Of a DNA stretch of 64,000 nucleotides, positions 51,590 through 61,919 are shown piece by piece. Numbering within the stretch: position 1 is the first letter of the stretch; every line of letters begins with the position of its first letter. The notes beneath the pieces are model-generated. The model was not told where the DNA came from and made no database searches. It saw nothing but the letters and a program-made list of their open reading frames with translations. The translations under genes and the position numbers were made by a program. The stretch spans positions 8,884,830-8,948,829 of the forward strand of contig JACSVZ010000022.1 in the NCBI GenBank assembly GCA_014706295.1. The letters run 5' to 3'. Origin of the DNA: Lycocorax pyrrhopterus obiensis. Its lineage: Eukaryota; Chordata; Aves; Passeriformes; Paradisaeidae.

Positions 51590-52573
51590 AGATGGATCCA
51601 CATGGATGGATTTGTGTGTGCGTATCTGTGTGGATAGATCTGTATGGATGGATCTGTGGGGATGGGTCCGTGGGGATGGCTCCATGTGGATGGATCCGTG
51701 TGTATCCATGTGGATGATGGATCCTTGCGGATCCCTGCGGATGGGTCTGTGTGGATGGCTCCACGTGGATGGATCCCTGTGGATCCATGTAGATGGGTCC
51801 ATGTAGATCCCTGTGGATGGATCTATGTGGATAGATCCATGTGGATGGATCCGTGTGGATAGAACTATGTGGATAGATCTGTGTGGATAGATCCATGTGG
51901 ATGGGTCCATGCAGGTCACTGTAGATGCATCTATGTGGATAGATCCATGTGGATAGATCCGTGTGGATCTGTATGGATAGATCCATGTGGATGGATCCCT
52001 GTGGATAGATCCCTGCAGATAGATCTGTGTGGATGGATCCCTGCAGATGGATCCCTGCGGAGAGATCAGCATGGATAGATCCGTGTGGATCTGTATGGAT
52101 AGACCCGTGTGGATAGATCTGTGTGGATCTGTGTGGATAGATCTGTGTGGATGGATCCCTGTGGATGGATCCATGCGGGCGGATCCGTGCGGATGGATCC
52201 CTGCGGATAGATCAGCATGGACAGATCTGTGTGGATGGATCCCTGTGGATCTGTGTGGATAGATCCGTGTGGATGGATCCCCGTGGATGGATCCACGCGG
52301 GCAGATCCGTGTGGATCTGTATGGACAGACCCGTGTGGATAGATCCGTGTGGATCTGTATGGATAAATCCGTGTGGATAGATCCGTGTGGATCTGTGTGG
52401 AGAGATCCGTGTGGACAGATCAGTGTGGATGGATCCCTGTGGATGGATCCACGCGGGCAGATCCGTGTGGATCTGTATGGACAGACCCGTGTGGATAGAT
52501 CCCTGTGGATCTGTGTGGACAGATCCGTGTGGATGGATCCCTGCGGATGGATCCAAGCGGGAAGATCCGTGTG
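51590..52573. repeat. Degenerate minisatellite of 14- and 10-base GGAT-containing units
   Basis: About 1 kb of units such as GTGTGGATAGATCC (14 bases) and GTGTGGATCT (10 bases), with frequent GGATCC. A larger repeat unit can be seen on top: the block ATCCAYGCGGGC recurs at 52,169, 52,291 and 52,447, and as ATCCAAGCGGG at 52,551. The 52,291 and 52,447 copies share about 60 near-identical bases at a period of 156. The array ends abruptly at 52,573 where the FITM2 CpG island begins. Because stop codons rarely arise from the unit, repetitive frames (MDGS, WMDPCG, HPHGSIHTDP) are open on both strands; I treat them as artefacts. Confidence 0.93.
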
Positions 52574-52663
52574 ACCGGCTCCGCGGAGCCCAGCAGGGGG
52601 CGCGGGGCCGCGCCGGGCGGGCGGTGCCGGCGGTGTCCGCGCGGGGGCGGTGGCGGCGCGGGC

Positions 52664-52691
52664 GGGGCCGGGGCCGGGGCCGGGGCCGGGG
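52664..52691 (+). repeat. (GGGGCC)4GGGG tract in the FITM2 leader
   Basis: Four perfect GGGGCC units followed by GGGG, ending 32 bases before the FITM2 ATG. Five G4 runs with two-base loops satisfy the standard G-quadruplex pattern. Confidence 0.95.
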
Positions 52692-52723
52692 CGGGCGCGG
52701 TGGCGGCGGTGGCGGCGGCGGCC

Positions 52724-52896
52724 ATGGAGCGGCTGGAGCGGAGCGGGCGCTGGCTGCGGGCCGCGCTGGCCCGCGGGCGGGTGCGCCGCCGCCTCCCCGC
52801 GCTGCTGCTCGCCATCGCCGTCCTCGGCTCCGCGCTCAAGGACGGCGGCCTGGTGCCCGACACGCCGCTGCAGAACAAGCGCAACCCGCTCAACGT
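52724..52896 (+). CDS. FITM2: FITM2 coding exon 1
   Basis: 173 bases, extremely G+C-rich: MERLERSGRWLRAALARGRV, a first membrane span (LPALLLAIAVLGSAL) and NKRNPLNV, with the last Val codon split. Donor GT|GTGAGG at 52,897. The NKRN-LNV end and phase match the family. Confidence 0.95.
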
Positions 52897-55816
52897 GTGA
52901 GGAGGGGCGGGAGGGTCGCGCCCGGTCGGAGCGGGAGGGACGGTGCTGGACGGGCTGAGCGGGCGGGGGGCGCCTGGAGAGGGTCTGGGCCCGGGGTCGG
53001 TGCTGGCCGCGTGTGCCGCGCTGGGCCGAGGGTCGGTGTTTCAGGTGATGAGGTTGCCTGGTCGTGGCTCAGAGGTTTCAGAATATCGGGAGTTTCTCGC
53101 TCCGTTTTTATTGGAAGTGGGTTAAAGGAGGGGATTTTTTTTTCCTTCTTAAATTCCCAGATGATTCCTCGTATTTGAGTAAACTGATTGCACTTTCTCT
53201 GCCAACCAGTGACAGGACCCGAGGGATGGCCTGAAGTTGTGTCAGGGGAGGGTTAGGCTGGATATTTGAAAAGGTTTTCACGCAGAGGGTGGTCGGGCAC
53301 TGAACAGGCTCCCCAGGGCAGTGGTCACGGCACCAAGGCTGCCAGAGCTCAGGAGGCATTTTGACAATGCTCTCAGGCACATGGTGTGACTCTTGGGGTG
53401 TCCTGTGCAGGGCCACGAGTTGGACTCCGTGATCCTTGTGGGTCCCTCCCAACTCAGCATGTTCTGTGATTCTGGGATAGTTACTGAGCTGATCTAAAAC
53501 CCAGCTGAAGGAAATAAGTCTTTTAGCATCTTTCCTAGAAGCAGAGTGGCTGCCATCCTTTCCTAGCACTTGGGCAGTGATCTAACTTGGCTTAGTCATT
53601 CCGTGAAACTAGTCTGAGCATTTTGAAGGAAGCAATGAGCTGGGCCAGAGCACGTGTGCTGTCCTGCTACAGGTCTGAAAGTAGAACTAAAATTGCTGTT
53701 TTCCTCTGTGACTTGGGGAACTTTATTGATTCAAATTTGTCATTTGGTGGCGTGGGAGAGGAGCTGCTTTTAGTGCAATTGAAAGAGCATTGACAGGAAC
53801 ACTTAAGAGAGAAATTGATCTTACAGTAAAAGCATATTTCAGTTCAGTTCTCCCTTTTAAATAGAGGAAGGTGATCTGTACTGACAGTTCCTGAAGCAAG
53901 TATTTTTTCCCTACAAATCACTTGCCTCCTGGTTTGTCAGCAGTAACCTTGGTAGCCTTTTTTGCTTTTAAATAAAATGGGGGGTTTATTTTCAATTACT
54001 ATTCCATGGTAGCAGCTGTAGTTGCCACGCAGGCATCACTTCTGTAAAATTAAAGAGTGAAGGAGGTACTCAAAATCCCGGGCAAGGCCCTGACAGGTTT
54101 GTTAGAGTCATAAGGAAGATGCAGAACTCTAGACTGGTTTGGCTTGGCCTTTGATGCTCAGGTGAGGGTTAAATGATGACTGTGTGTGTCTTGCCATAGC
54201 TCAGCCACGGAGCAGAATTCAGCTGTCTCTGTTTTCAAACTGGACTCTGGGTAACGAAGGGGCTGCACAATTCCCCTCTCCCACCAGCTGATAGGAAGTA
54301 AGCTGCACTGGAAGGTGCTGATGGGAGAAACAAGATCCTGGACGTGGCCTCCTTAACTCATTAAAAAATTCACGTACACATGCTCCAGTTTAAGATTTGA
54401 AAAGAGAACTAGTTACACAATACTGTCTTCTGTTAAACAAGATACCAGCACATCGTCAGCTGGTTTTCAAGATTTTATGGGCATGACAACAAAAGTTTTC
54501 AGGGCAGAGAGTGAATTTAGAAATGGAAGGATTTCTGTATGCCAAAAGAAGGCTCTCATCAATTGAAAGGACAGCAAAGGAACAGACACATTGTGCTGCT
54601 TCATTTATTTATAAGGACATGAGAGAGGAAAAGCTTCACAGGCTGATCAGGGGAAAGAGCCAGCCCTTCTGGCTGTCTTAAGAGGTTGAGGTTGTGAGAG
54701 GCTTTGTAAGCAAGGATAATTGAGATGGTGGAAGAGTCAGAGAAGGCGTTACTGTGGTCAGAGTAGCAAGCTAAAAATACAATCTTTGCAGCTGCATTTT
54801 GAGTAGGGCAGAGTTGAGCTGGTTTGTAGGGTAAAAGTGATTGCAAAACTGAACTGCAAGTCTGCCGCAATGAATGAGGGCTCTGGGTCCCAGGGAATGC
54901 TGCCTTGGGAACAAGTACCTGCCTGTTGGGGGATTTGACAGACACCTGTCTTTCAAACCAAGACACTGCCTGAGGAAGTACTCAGGTTTTGGGCTTGAGG
55001 GAGGTACTGGGGAGAGGGTTAAGACTGTAGCTAAGCTGTATTTTGAGGGGAGGGCACAAGTGTCTAATTTAGATGGTTCTGAACACTGACCTTGAGCACT
55101 TACTCCACCACTTGCCCCATTGCTGTGGCGTTTTTCACACGTGCTCGTGTCTCCTCCGCCTTTCCTCTGGCAGATACTTCGTGAAGGTGGCCTGGGCTTG
55201 GACGCTGTGGCTGCTGCTGCCCTTCATCGCCCTCACCACGTACCAGCTGGCCCGGAGCCAGTTCCTGTACGGCCGCACCAAGAGCGCGCTGCTGGTGCTG
55301 CGGCGCCTGAGCGCGCTGCTGGTGGGCACGGCCGTGTGGTACCTGTGCACTGAGCTCTTCGTGTACGTGGAGAACCTCACCGGGGAGTGCTCCATCCAGG
55401 GCAAGCCCGGCCAGCCGCCCCGGCTCTACGCCTCCAAGCGGGAGTGCCACCAGGACAGCGGCGTCTGGAACGGCTTCGACATCTCGGGGCACTGCTTCCT
55501 GCTCTCCTACTGCGCCATGATGATCCTGGAGGAGGTGGCTGTGCTGGAAGCGCTGTCCATAGACCACAGCTCCAAGCTGCGTGTGGTGATCAACGTCCTG
55601 CTCGTTTCCCTGTGTTCCCTCACCATGATCTGGGTGTTCATGTTCCTCTGTACTGCCCTGTATTTCCATGACTTCAGCCAAAAGCTTCTCGGTGTGCTGA
55701 TAGGTCTGTCAGCTTGGTATGGGACATACAGATTTTGGTATTTAAAGCCCTTTTCTCCTGGACTACCTCTTCCAAATATATCTTTGAGTTCAAAGAAATA
55801 CAGCTATAGCAGATAA
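52724..55816 (+). CDS. FITM2: FITM2, fat storage-inducing transmembrane protein 2
   Basis: ER membrane protein needed for lipid droplet formation; family members act as acyl-CoA diphosphatases (lipid phosphatase-like fold), keeping ER lipid balance. Two coding exons (52,724-52,896 and 55,174-55,816) join to 271 residues, compared with 262 in human. The ATG sits in a good context (GCGGCCATGGAG) and is the first in frame after the 5' leader. Several hydrophobic segments fit the six-span topology (about 23-38, 63-78, 97-117, 160-182, 194-216, 227-243). The catalytic histidine pair is visible as FDISGH (H164) and ALYFH (H223), 59 apart as in human (H155 and H214). Nine extra residues compared with human fall mostly in the lumenal loops. 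The gene is divergent from R3HDML, as in mammals. Confidence 0.97.
53211..53478 (+). mobile_element. CR1 LINE 3' fragment, sense, in FITM2 intron
   Basis: Reads GACAGGACCCGAGGGATGGC, then CAGGCTCCCCAGGGCAGTGG, and ends CTCCCAACTCAGCATG plus the tail TTCTGTGATTCTGGGAT. A typical 3'-truncated avian CR1, well preserved. Confidence 0.92.
54601..54966 (-). pseudogene. Possible degenerate non-LTR reverse-transcriptase fragment
   Basis: A 121-codon open frame in the FITM2 intron. Its middle reads TQNAAAKIVFLACYSDHSNA and, further on, IILAYKASHN. In L2-like and related non-LTR retrotransposons the region after the reverse-transcriptase core carries a QNAAAR block, a nearby His, then LAYKA or LTYKA. 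Order and rough spacing agree, with a short internal loss. No endonuclease or catalytic core is present, so if real it is a dead relic. It could also be chance. Confidence 0.35.
55174..55816 (+). CDS. FITM2: FITM2 coding exon 2
   Basis: 643 bases from acceptor CTCTGGCAG (ends 55,173) to TAA at 55,814-55,816. Begins YFVKVAWAWTLWLLLPFIAL and ends SSKKYSYSR. Contains both catalytic histidines. The first two thirds use strongly G+C-rich codons; the last 150 bases are much more AT-rich, a sharp change within one exon. Confidence 0.96.
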
Positions 55817-56888
55817 AAGAAGGTTTGAAATGTTTGGGGTTTTGCTTTCGGTACTGGAGTAGTTGAATGTAGGAACGGTTACTGTATTTCCACTGTAAGG
55901 TACAAGGGGATGGCTTGGAGGAAACCAGATCTGTACTAGCCATTGGCTGGCAGGTGGTAATGAGCTTCTTCCCTGGGAGAAGAAAAAGCATCGGAATTGG
56001 AAGAGGTCTGCTCTTGTTTAGGAGCTGACAACTGGCATTGTCAGCAAAGAAATCAGAAGCTGAATCTGTTTCTCTTACTGATAAATGGAGAAGCAGACCC
56101 AAGGCTAAAAGAGGCCTTTGATCTTTGGGAGTGTGATTTATCTCAGTTAATTCTTCCTCTTCCTTTTTGAATTATGTCAAGATATTGTGGATGATCCAAA
56201 CCTCATGCTTTTTTCAATGTTCATATTTGTACTGCCTTATCGGAAAGCTCTAATAGTCACAGTGCTGCTAAGCATTGCAAAAATATCAATTCTTGTGAAA
56301 GCAGTTCTGTTGTGCAACTGGAACATCTCATGTTCTCAAGTGTTAAAAACACTAATTTGCCAGAAATGCCTCATTGCTGCCTGCACCTTCTGCAACAGAG
56401 AGGAAATCTGAGATGCAATGCCTTAAGCAGACTGTGACTTTAGATTCATGCCTGCCTCCGAAAAGGAAACTCTTGAAAAAACAAGCCTTAACTTTCTCCT
56501 TAGGTGAAGTAGATGTAATAGTTTTTCGTCATTTTATTCTTGACACTAAAAAACCCAAACTCCTTTCTGTTTTGCTAAAAGGTCTAGTATGAGGATTGAG
56601 GTTTTAATTTTTTAAAAATCTAATCCATTGCACACTTTGCAACAACAAATTCCTTGGGTTTGTTCTTCTAGAACAACAGTGGAATTCTGGTGTTCTGAAC
56701 AAGCTCGCTTATCCTGCTATTTCCCAAATAGTCTGCTTGGATATGAGTGAAATGCATTGTTTATCCTGGGAGCTGCAAAGCAGAGTGTGCTTGAAGCAAT
56801 ATTTATTCTTGCAATACCTATAAGCTATTTAATTTTGATTGCACATAAAGCTGTGGCCACTTTTGATGTGGCTGGAAACCCACTACTG

Positions 56889-56894
56889 AATAAA
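56889..56894 (+). terminator. Candidate FITM2 poly(A) signal (AATAAA)
   Basis: Perfect hexamer about 1.07 kb after the stop codon, followed by a GU-rich stretch (GGGGTGAGATGGGTTTG). Other hexamer-like sites lie further on, so a longer 3' UTR is possible. Confidence 0.5.
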
Positions 56895-59800
56895 GCCCTG
56901 CTATTAGATAATGAGTAGGGGTGAGATGGGTTTGCTCATCGTATCAGTCAGATGTTTAGCATAGTTTTTATCTCGAAAGGCTTTTTATGGTTTCATAAAG
57001 GCTCATTCATGATGCAGTTGCATGAAGTGTGTTTGACAGTGATGACAGGACAGCCAGGAGGGTCTGTGGGTAAGGCTGTGGGTCACCTCCACTGACCCTA
57101 CAGGGGGGTCACTCGGACTCCAAGGTGACTTTTTCTGGGTACAGGGTGGGGTTCTCCACAGGTTAAGCTTGGCACATTTTGCCATCTCAACGTCTCTCTT
57201 CCAGCAAGAGAGTGGAAGCATTTGCAATTCCTGCAGCAGTGTTAGCTCCATGCTGTGGTCTGCCTCTGAGGAGAGCTAAATTCACTGGAATTTCCACTGA
57301 ATTTGGTGGCAGGTGGGAGTTGTGTGTCCTTAGAAAGAACAAATCACCTCTCAGAAAGAAGCTGTCCGGGGAGTTATGTATTTTCTGTCAAGCTGCTCTT
57401 GGTTTTATATTAAATTGCCTTTTAAGCGGACTCTTTGAAAATTGCACTGATTAACTCATATTGGGTTTAACTAAATTTGTTTAAACAATGCAAATTTATT
57501 TGCAGACACTCTTTTGATGTAATTTAAGCCTGCTCCCAATAGAGCTAAGCTAGACCGCAAGCCACTTTCACCATGAAAAAGGATTATATACCCAGAAGGT
57601 TTTATGATTAATTTCATTAAGGTTCTATTTTAGGTTATCTTTATGTAACTTTGCTCTATAGACAAGCCCTTGGAACAGGAAATGCTGTTTACTTAAACCA
57701 ACTGACTTGCTGAAACAATGTTCATTTTCACAAATGTTTTGTGCAATCACTGTGGATATTTCTGTCCACTTTAACCAGTGTCATGCAGATTATTTTTTTT
57801 TAATGGAAATAATGTAGGATATGGTTATTCTCTTATTTAAACAATGAAAGAAAAACATTTGAAAACTTTGATCAGTGTTTGTGTCTTTGAGAATCTGTTC
57901 CTGATGTCTGTAAAGATGCCGTTGTTGCTCTTCACTTCCCTGGATGATCCAGCCCCCCCAGAGTTTGTGTGACTGCTGAGATGCGTGGTCACACTGGCAC
58001 TGAAAGTTCTGCACTGTTGGAAAGGGTTAACAGAGCACAGCTTCTCAGGAGTGCAGGGTTTTAGAAAGAAACAAAGCAAAACAAAAGCCGTGGCTGACTA
58101 AAGCAAGTTTCCCAATGTGTGCCTGTCACACCAAGCCGTTCATTTTGTGGACATGGACATCGGTTTATTGTAGCAGAGGGGAAGCCTAATCCACTGAAAT
58201 GTATGGGGAAATTCCCAAGGGCTGTAATACTGCTTGGGAGTTTGGAAATCTCGGTGTCTTTCTCAGTACCCAGACACCATGGGCCAGCTCTTGTCTTAGA
58301 AGGTTCCCTTGTGCTCCAGACCTTTATTTGTGCTCTTTGAATCTGCTTCCTTGTGCTTCAGCTGCAAACTAAAGGTTGCAAATTTCTCGTTCTCACATTT
58401 GCCATCACATTTATCTGACTTCCTTTTCTCTCCCAAATACACTTCTATCATTAAAATAAAAATTGCAGCCTCTCCACAGCAGATTTGCAGCCAAAGAGAA
58501 ACAGTGCTGGGAGCAGCTGGATTTGGTATCTTGTGCCAAAGGGACAGATCAGCTGTCAACAGGTATTTCTGCTTTGTTTCATGTGTTGGGGTGGGTTTTT
58601 TTGCTTTTCTGCATTAAAGTATTGCTGTTGTTCTCACAGAGCTGTCTTTCTGTCTCTAGAATTACCTAGGGAATTTTTGCCTCCAATATCTCACATATTT
58701 CAACATCTGTCTGGTAGTTTGTCATTGCCTGTGTTTGGCCTATTTTGTGGGCCCTGTTCAATGGTTCTTTCACAGAAGCAGCATTTGTCCTGACTGCTGT
58801 GGCCAAGGCAGCTCTTGGTGCCTTAAACATTTTCCTCTGCTGGGAACAGGTAGAACACAGTGGGAAGAGAAACTGCCTTAGGATTCATTTCGCTCTTCAC
58901 TTACCTGGGACTCTCTCAAACGTTTGCATCACCAGAGGCGAGATCAGGCAAACAGGAAAGTTGAGGTGTTTTGTAAGAACCATGTGAGCAGTTCAGACTT
59001 CAAACATGTCTGAACCCAGGGTTTGATTGTTCCTCCGAGTTTGTTCAAAGCAAACGTGATCCATGAATGCTTCACTGGTGCTAAATGATATTCCTGGTTT
59101 CCCAATTTATGTGTGTGTGCTGAAACTTGGGTCGTGGGTGGCTGCAAAAAAAGAATCCTGTTTTCTGTTTTGGTGTGTGGCAATTGGTGGCAAAGTGAGA
59201 AACACCCAGTTATGCCCTGAGATGCACTTTAGTGGCAGAAACTGCTGTGATATGTTAAATATTTTGGAAAATCAGTCTTTAGTTGTGAACACAAGTCTAT
59301 GGTCACTTCATGAAATAGTGTCTGATTTTTCCACTGTAGCTTAAAGTAGCTCCTTGCAGCTTCTCTGCAATCGGCCTTTTCCAGCTCTTTGATCACCCTG
59401 TGTTATCTCCTTTTGCTCAGAAACCTGTTTCCTGGGATTATTTCTTTTCATAGCTTCATCTCTCCTCCTGGAGCACAGATCAGTAATCAATGCTCTTCAC
59501 CTCTGCTGGATGTGTGCTCTCCATCAGTATTTTGCCTTCCCTTCTTTGAGGTACTTTGAAAAGCTTAAGATTAAAGTAATTAATAGACAAAAAAAGGCTG
59601 TTGTGACTCTGAACTGATGTTTAACTGTTGTTAAACAGAGCTTCTCTGTCACTGTACTGGTGGAAAACCTGAAGAAAAGCACATGGCTTATTTATTGGAG
59701 CAGAACTGCACCTGATGTGCTTGAGCTCCGGGAAGGAAAGAGGTGATGTGACAGCAGAGCTTGATGCATTAGGAGAGTTACCTTTGTCCTTCTCTTGGGA

Positions 59801-61892
59801 AGCAAGCACTCACTTCAGTGAAGGGTATTTTCACTCAAGTGCTTAGCAGGAAATTATTAATTTGGATATGGGAAGGGTGCCTTAGTGATTAAATGAAATA
59901 CGGAATGAGAGCATAAAGTTTACAAGCTGGAAAAGCAGAGATGGAAATGGCTATCAAGATTGAGTGCAGTCCATGAAATCTCAGGCAATTATGTGATTGT
60001 AATATTTAGTCTGAAAGGTTGTTTATTTTTAAACTACCCCCTGTCCATCACAAAACAAAGGCAATGCCATGTGCTTGTAACAAGCCAAGTAACTTCTCTG
60101 TAAAGCGTTGGGACTATAACATGGCACAGGAAACCAGCAGTAGGGGAAGAGCTTTACCAGCCTTTCAGGAGAGCTGGATATCACAGGAAAGCAGCACTTG
60201 GAAAAATGCCCTTTCCCTGTTGTGCTCTTCCTGGCAGTGTGTCCAGTGCCAGGAGATCTGTGTCAGAACTGAGGATCCCCCCAGTGGTGAAGGCTGAAGA
60301 AAGGAAAATGCAGAACAAGAATAGATACAAACGATTACTTTTTTCTCACATCTCAGAAGCCTTTTCCCATGTCCAGTCTGCGTTAATTTTGCAGGTCTGG
60401 GCTGTGTATTCCCTCAGTCGTGGTTGATGTCAGAGCAGGAACTGGGCATATCCTCGGTGTAAATGTCAGCTCTTCTGGAATGCCTTCCCTGGGTCCTGCC
60501 CTGCCTGCAGAGCCTTCCCATCTCACGGGGACTGTGCCAAGGGGGTCACACGTGGTGTGACCGTGTCTGTGACAGCCTTAATGGTGTCTGGGACAGCCTT
60601 AACGTCGTGACTCATCGCCGGGGAAAATTCAGCTAAATAGGTTGTGCCTCAGAACAGTCGACTGTGACGGAGAAAGCTGTGCTAAAGGAGTGGAAAATAA
60701 AGATGATGCTCAGCCCACAGAGCCTGTTGGCCGTATCCAAATGTGTGAATTGTTGTTCCCACACCTAGCAGGACTGTGCTGTTGGGGATGGCACCCTGGG
60801 CCTGCCCTCTGCAGGTTTTGCAGGTGATGGGAGCGAGCACAGATGTGGTGTGGGCTTGGTACCGTATCACTCTAGACCACGGCTCTGTTGCTTCAGCTTT
60901 GTCGCAGCCTGACCTGATTCAGTTTTTAGAAGAATGGGAGTGATAGATGTTTGAAGTTTTTAAGAATATATGGTTTTTTCCTGTTGATTGTCATGATTTG
61001 GAAGTTAGGAGAAAAAATTGTGCCAGGGGTTTTTTGGTTTATTTTGTTCACTGGGGATTTTTCTTTGTTGTTTTCAGAGGTTTTTTTCTTGTGTCCAAGA
61101 AGAAAAAACTATTGCTGTTGTGTAGTGCTTGGATCCAAGGGCAGGGAATGGAAAGAAATTGCTTCTGGTAAGCAAAAATAGAAGAGTGTTCAGGAGGCTG
61201 GTGGTGGAGTGACATGACCTTGTGATGTAAAGAGTATGTGTGGAACAGCACTTAACTATGCAGGATACTTGGTTCTGTGTCAAGAACTGCCTGCAGCATT
61301 GCACAGCACCCTCAAACCTGGTTACACTCTGTTCTGATTGCAAAGTAGCTTTATTTGGATAACTCTCCTGGAGCTAAAAAGGATTTAGGTCGCAGGAGAG
61401 ATGAGGTGCTGGTAGGAAAGGGCTGAGAAGGGGAGGCAATGCAAGGAGGGGGATGGATGGTGTTATTTTTAAAGGAATGTTTTAGAAGTCATTGATCTGT
61501 GCTGTTTGTTAAGAAGGTTTTAGCAAGATTCCATCTCCTTCCTTTCTTAGCAGTTCTTCCTCAGACAGGGGGAATGGGAGGTGATGTGTTCACTGATGCA
61601 GAGCTCGACAACCCAGGGACTCCTGACAACAGGAACGTCTCTGGGAGATGGTCACGCATTGCCTGCTCTCTGTGACAGGAGAGGGACACCAGGGAGTCCA
61701 GGAGAGAGGAAAGGGGTAGGACAGCAGAGAGGGGTAAAGAAAAAAAGGGGCTGAAAGTAGATCATTGTGCAGAGGCAACAAAAAGGAAGAAAAACTGCTG
61801 TGAGCTCCTGAGAAGTGGGTGGAGGTTGACATTTTGCTTGTTGAAGCTCTTCAGCACCAAAATAAAATGAAATGGAAATGGGCTGCATGGAA

Positions 61893-61919
61893 AATGGAAA
61901 TGGAAATGGAAATGGAAAT
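61893..61919. repeat. (TGGAAA)n short tandem repeat
   Basis: Four to five hexamer copies ending TGGAAATAA, with imperfect copies extending left to about 61,868. Confidence 0.85.

Larger units (their letters stand above)
52570..53060. promoter_or_regulatory. FITM2 CpG island promoter
   Basis: Very G+C-rich and dense in CpG, covering the 5' UTR, coding exon 1 and start of intron 1. No TATA box is seen; the start of transcription is not defined. Contains GGGGCC repeats at 52,664-52,691. Confidence 0.8.
52897..55173 (+). other. FITM2 intron 1
   Basis: 2.3 kb with GT-AG ends. It contains a CR1 copy (53,211-53,478) and, on the minus strand, an open frame with possible reverse-transcriptase resemblance (54,601-54,966). 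The rest is unique. Confidence 0.85.

Noticed and set aside
51323..52174. 283-codon minus-strand frame encoding repeated MDPSTGIHPHRSIHTDP-like peptide
   Set aside because: It is a translation of the minisatellite; other frames on both strands are equally open and there is no start context or exon boundary.
52420..52893. 157-codon minus-strand frame opposite FITM2 exon 1
   Set aside because: Low-complexity alanine/proline translation of the CpG island and minisatellite.
52387..53178. 263-codon plus-strand frame spanning minisatellite, CpG island and intron
   Set aside because: It overlaps FITM2 exon 1 in another frame and runs through its splice donor; openness comes from repeat and G+C composition.
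55100..55681. 193-codon minus-strand frame opposite FITM2 exon 2
   Set aside because: Antisense shadow of a very G+C-rich exon, no family resemblance.
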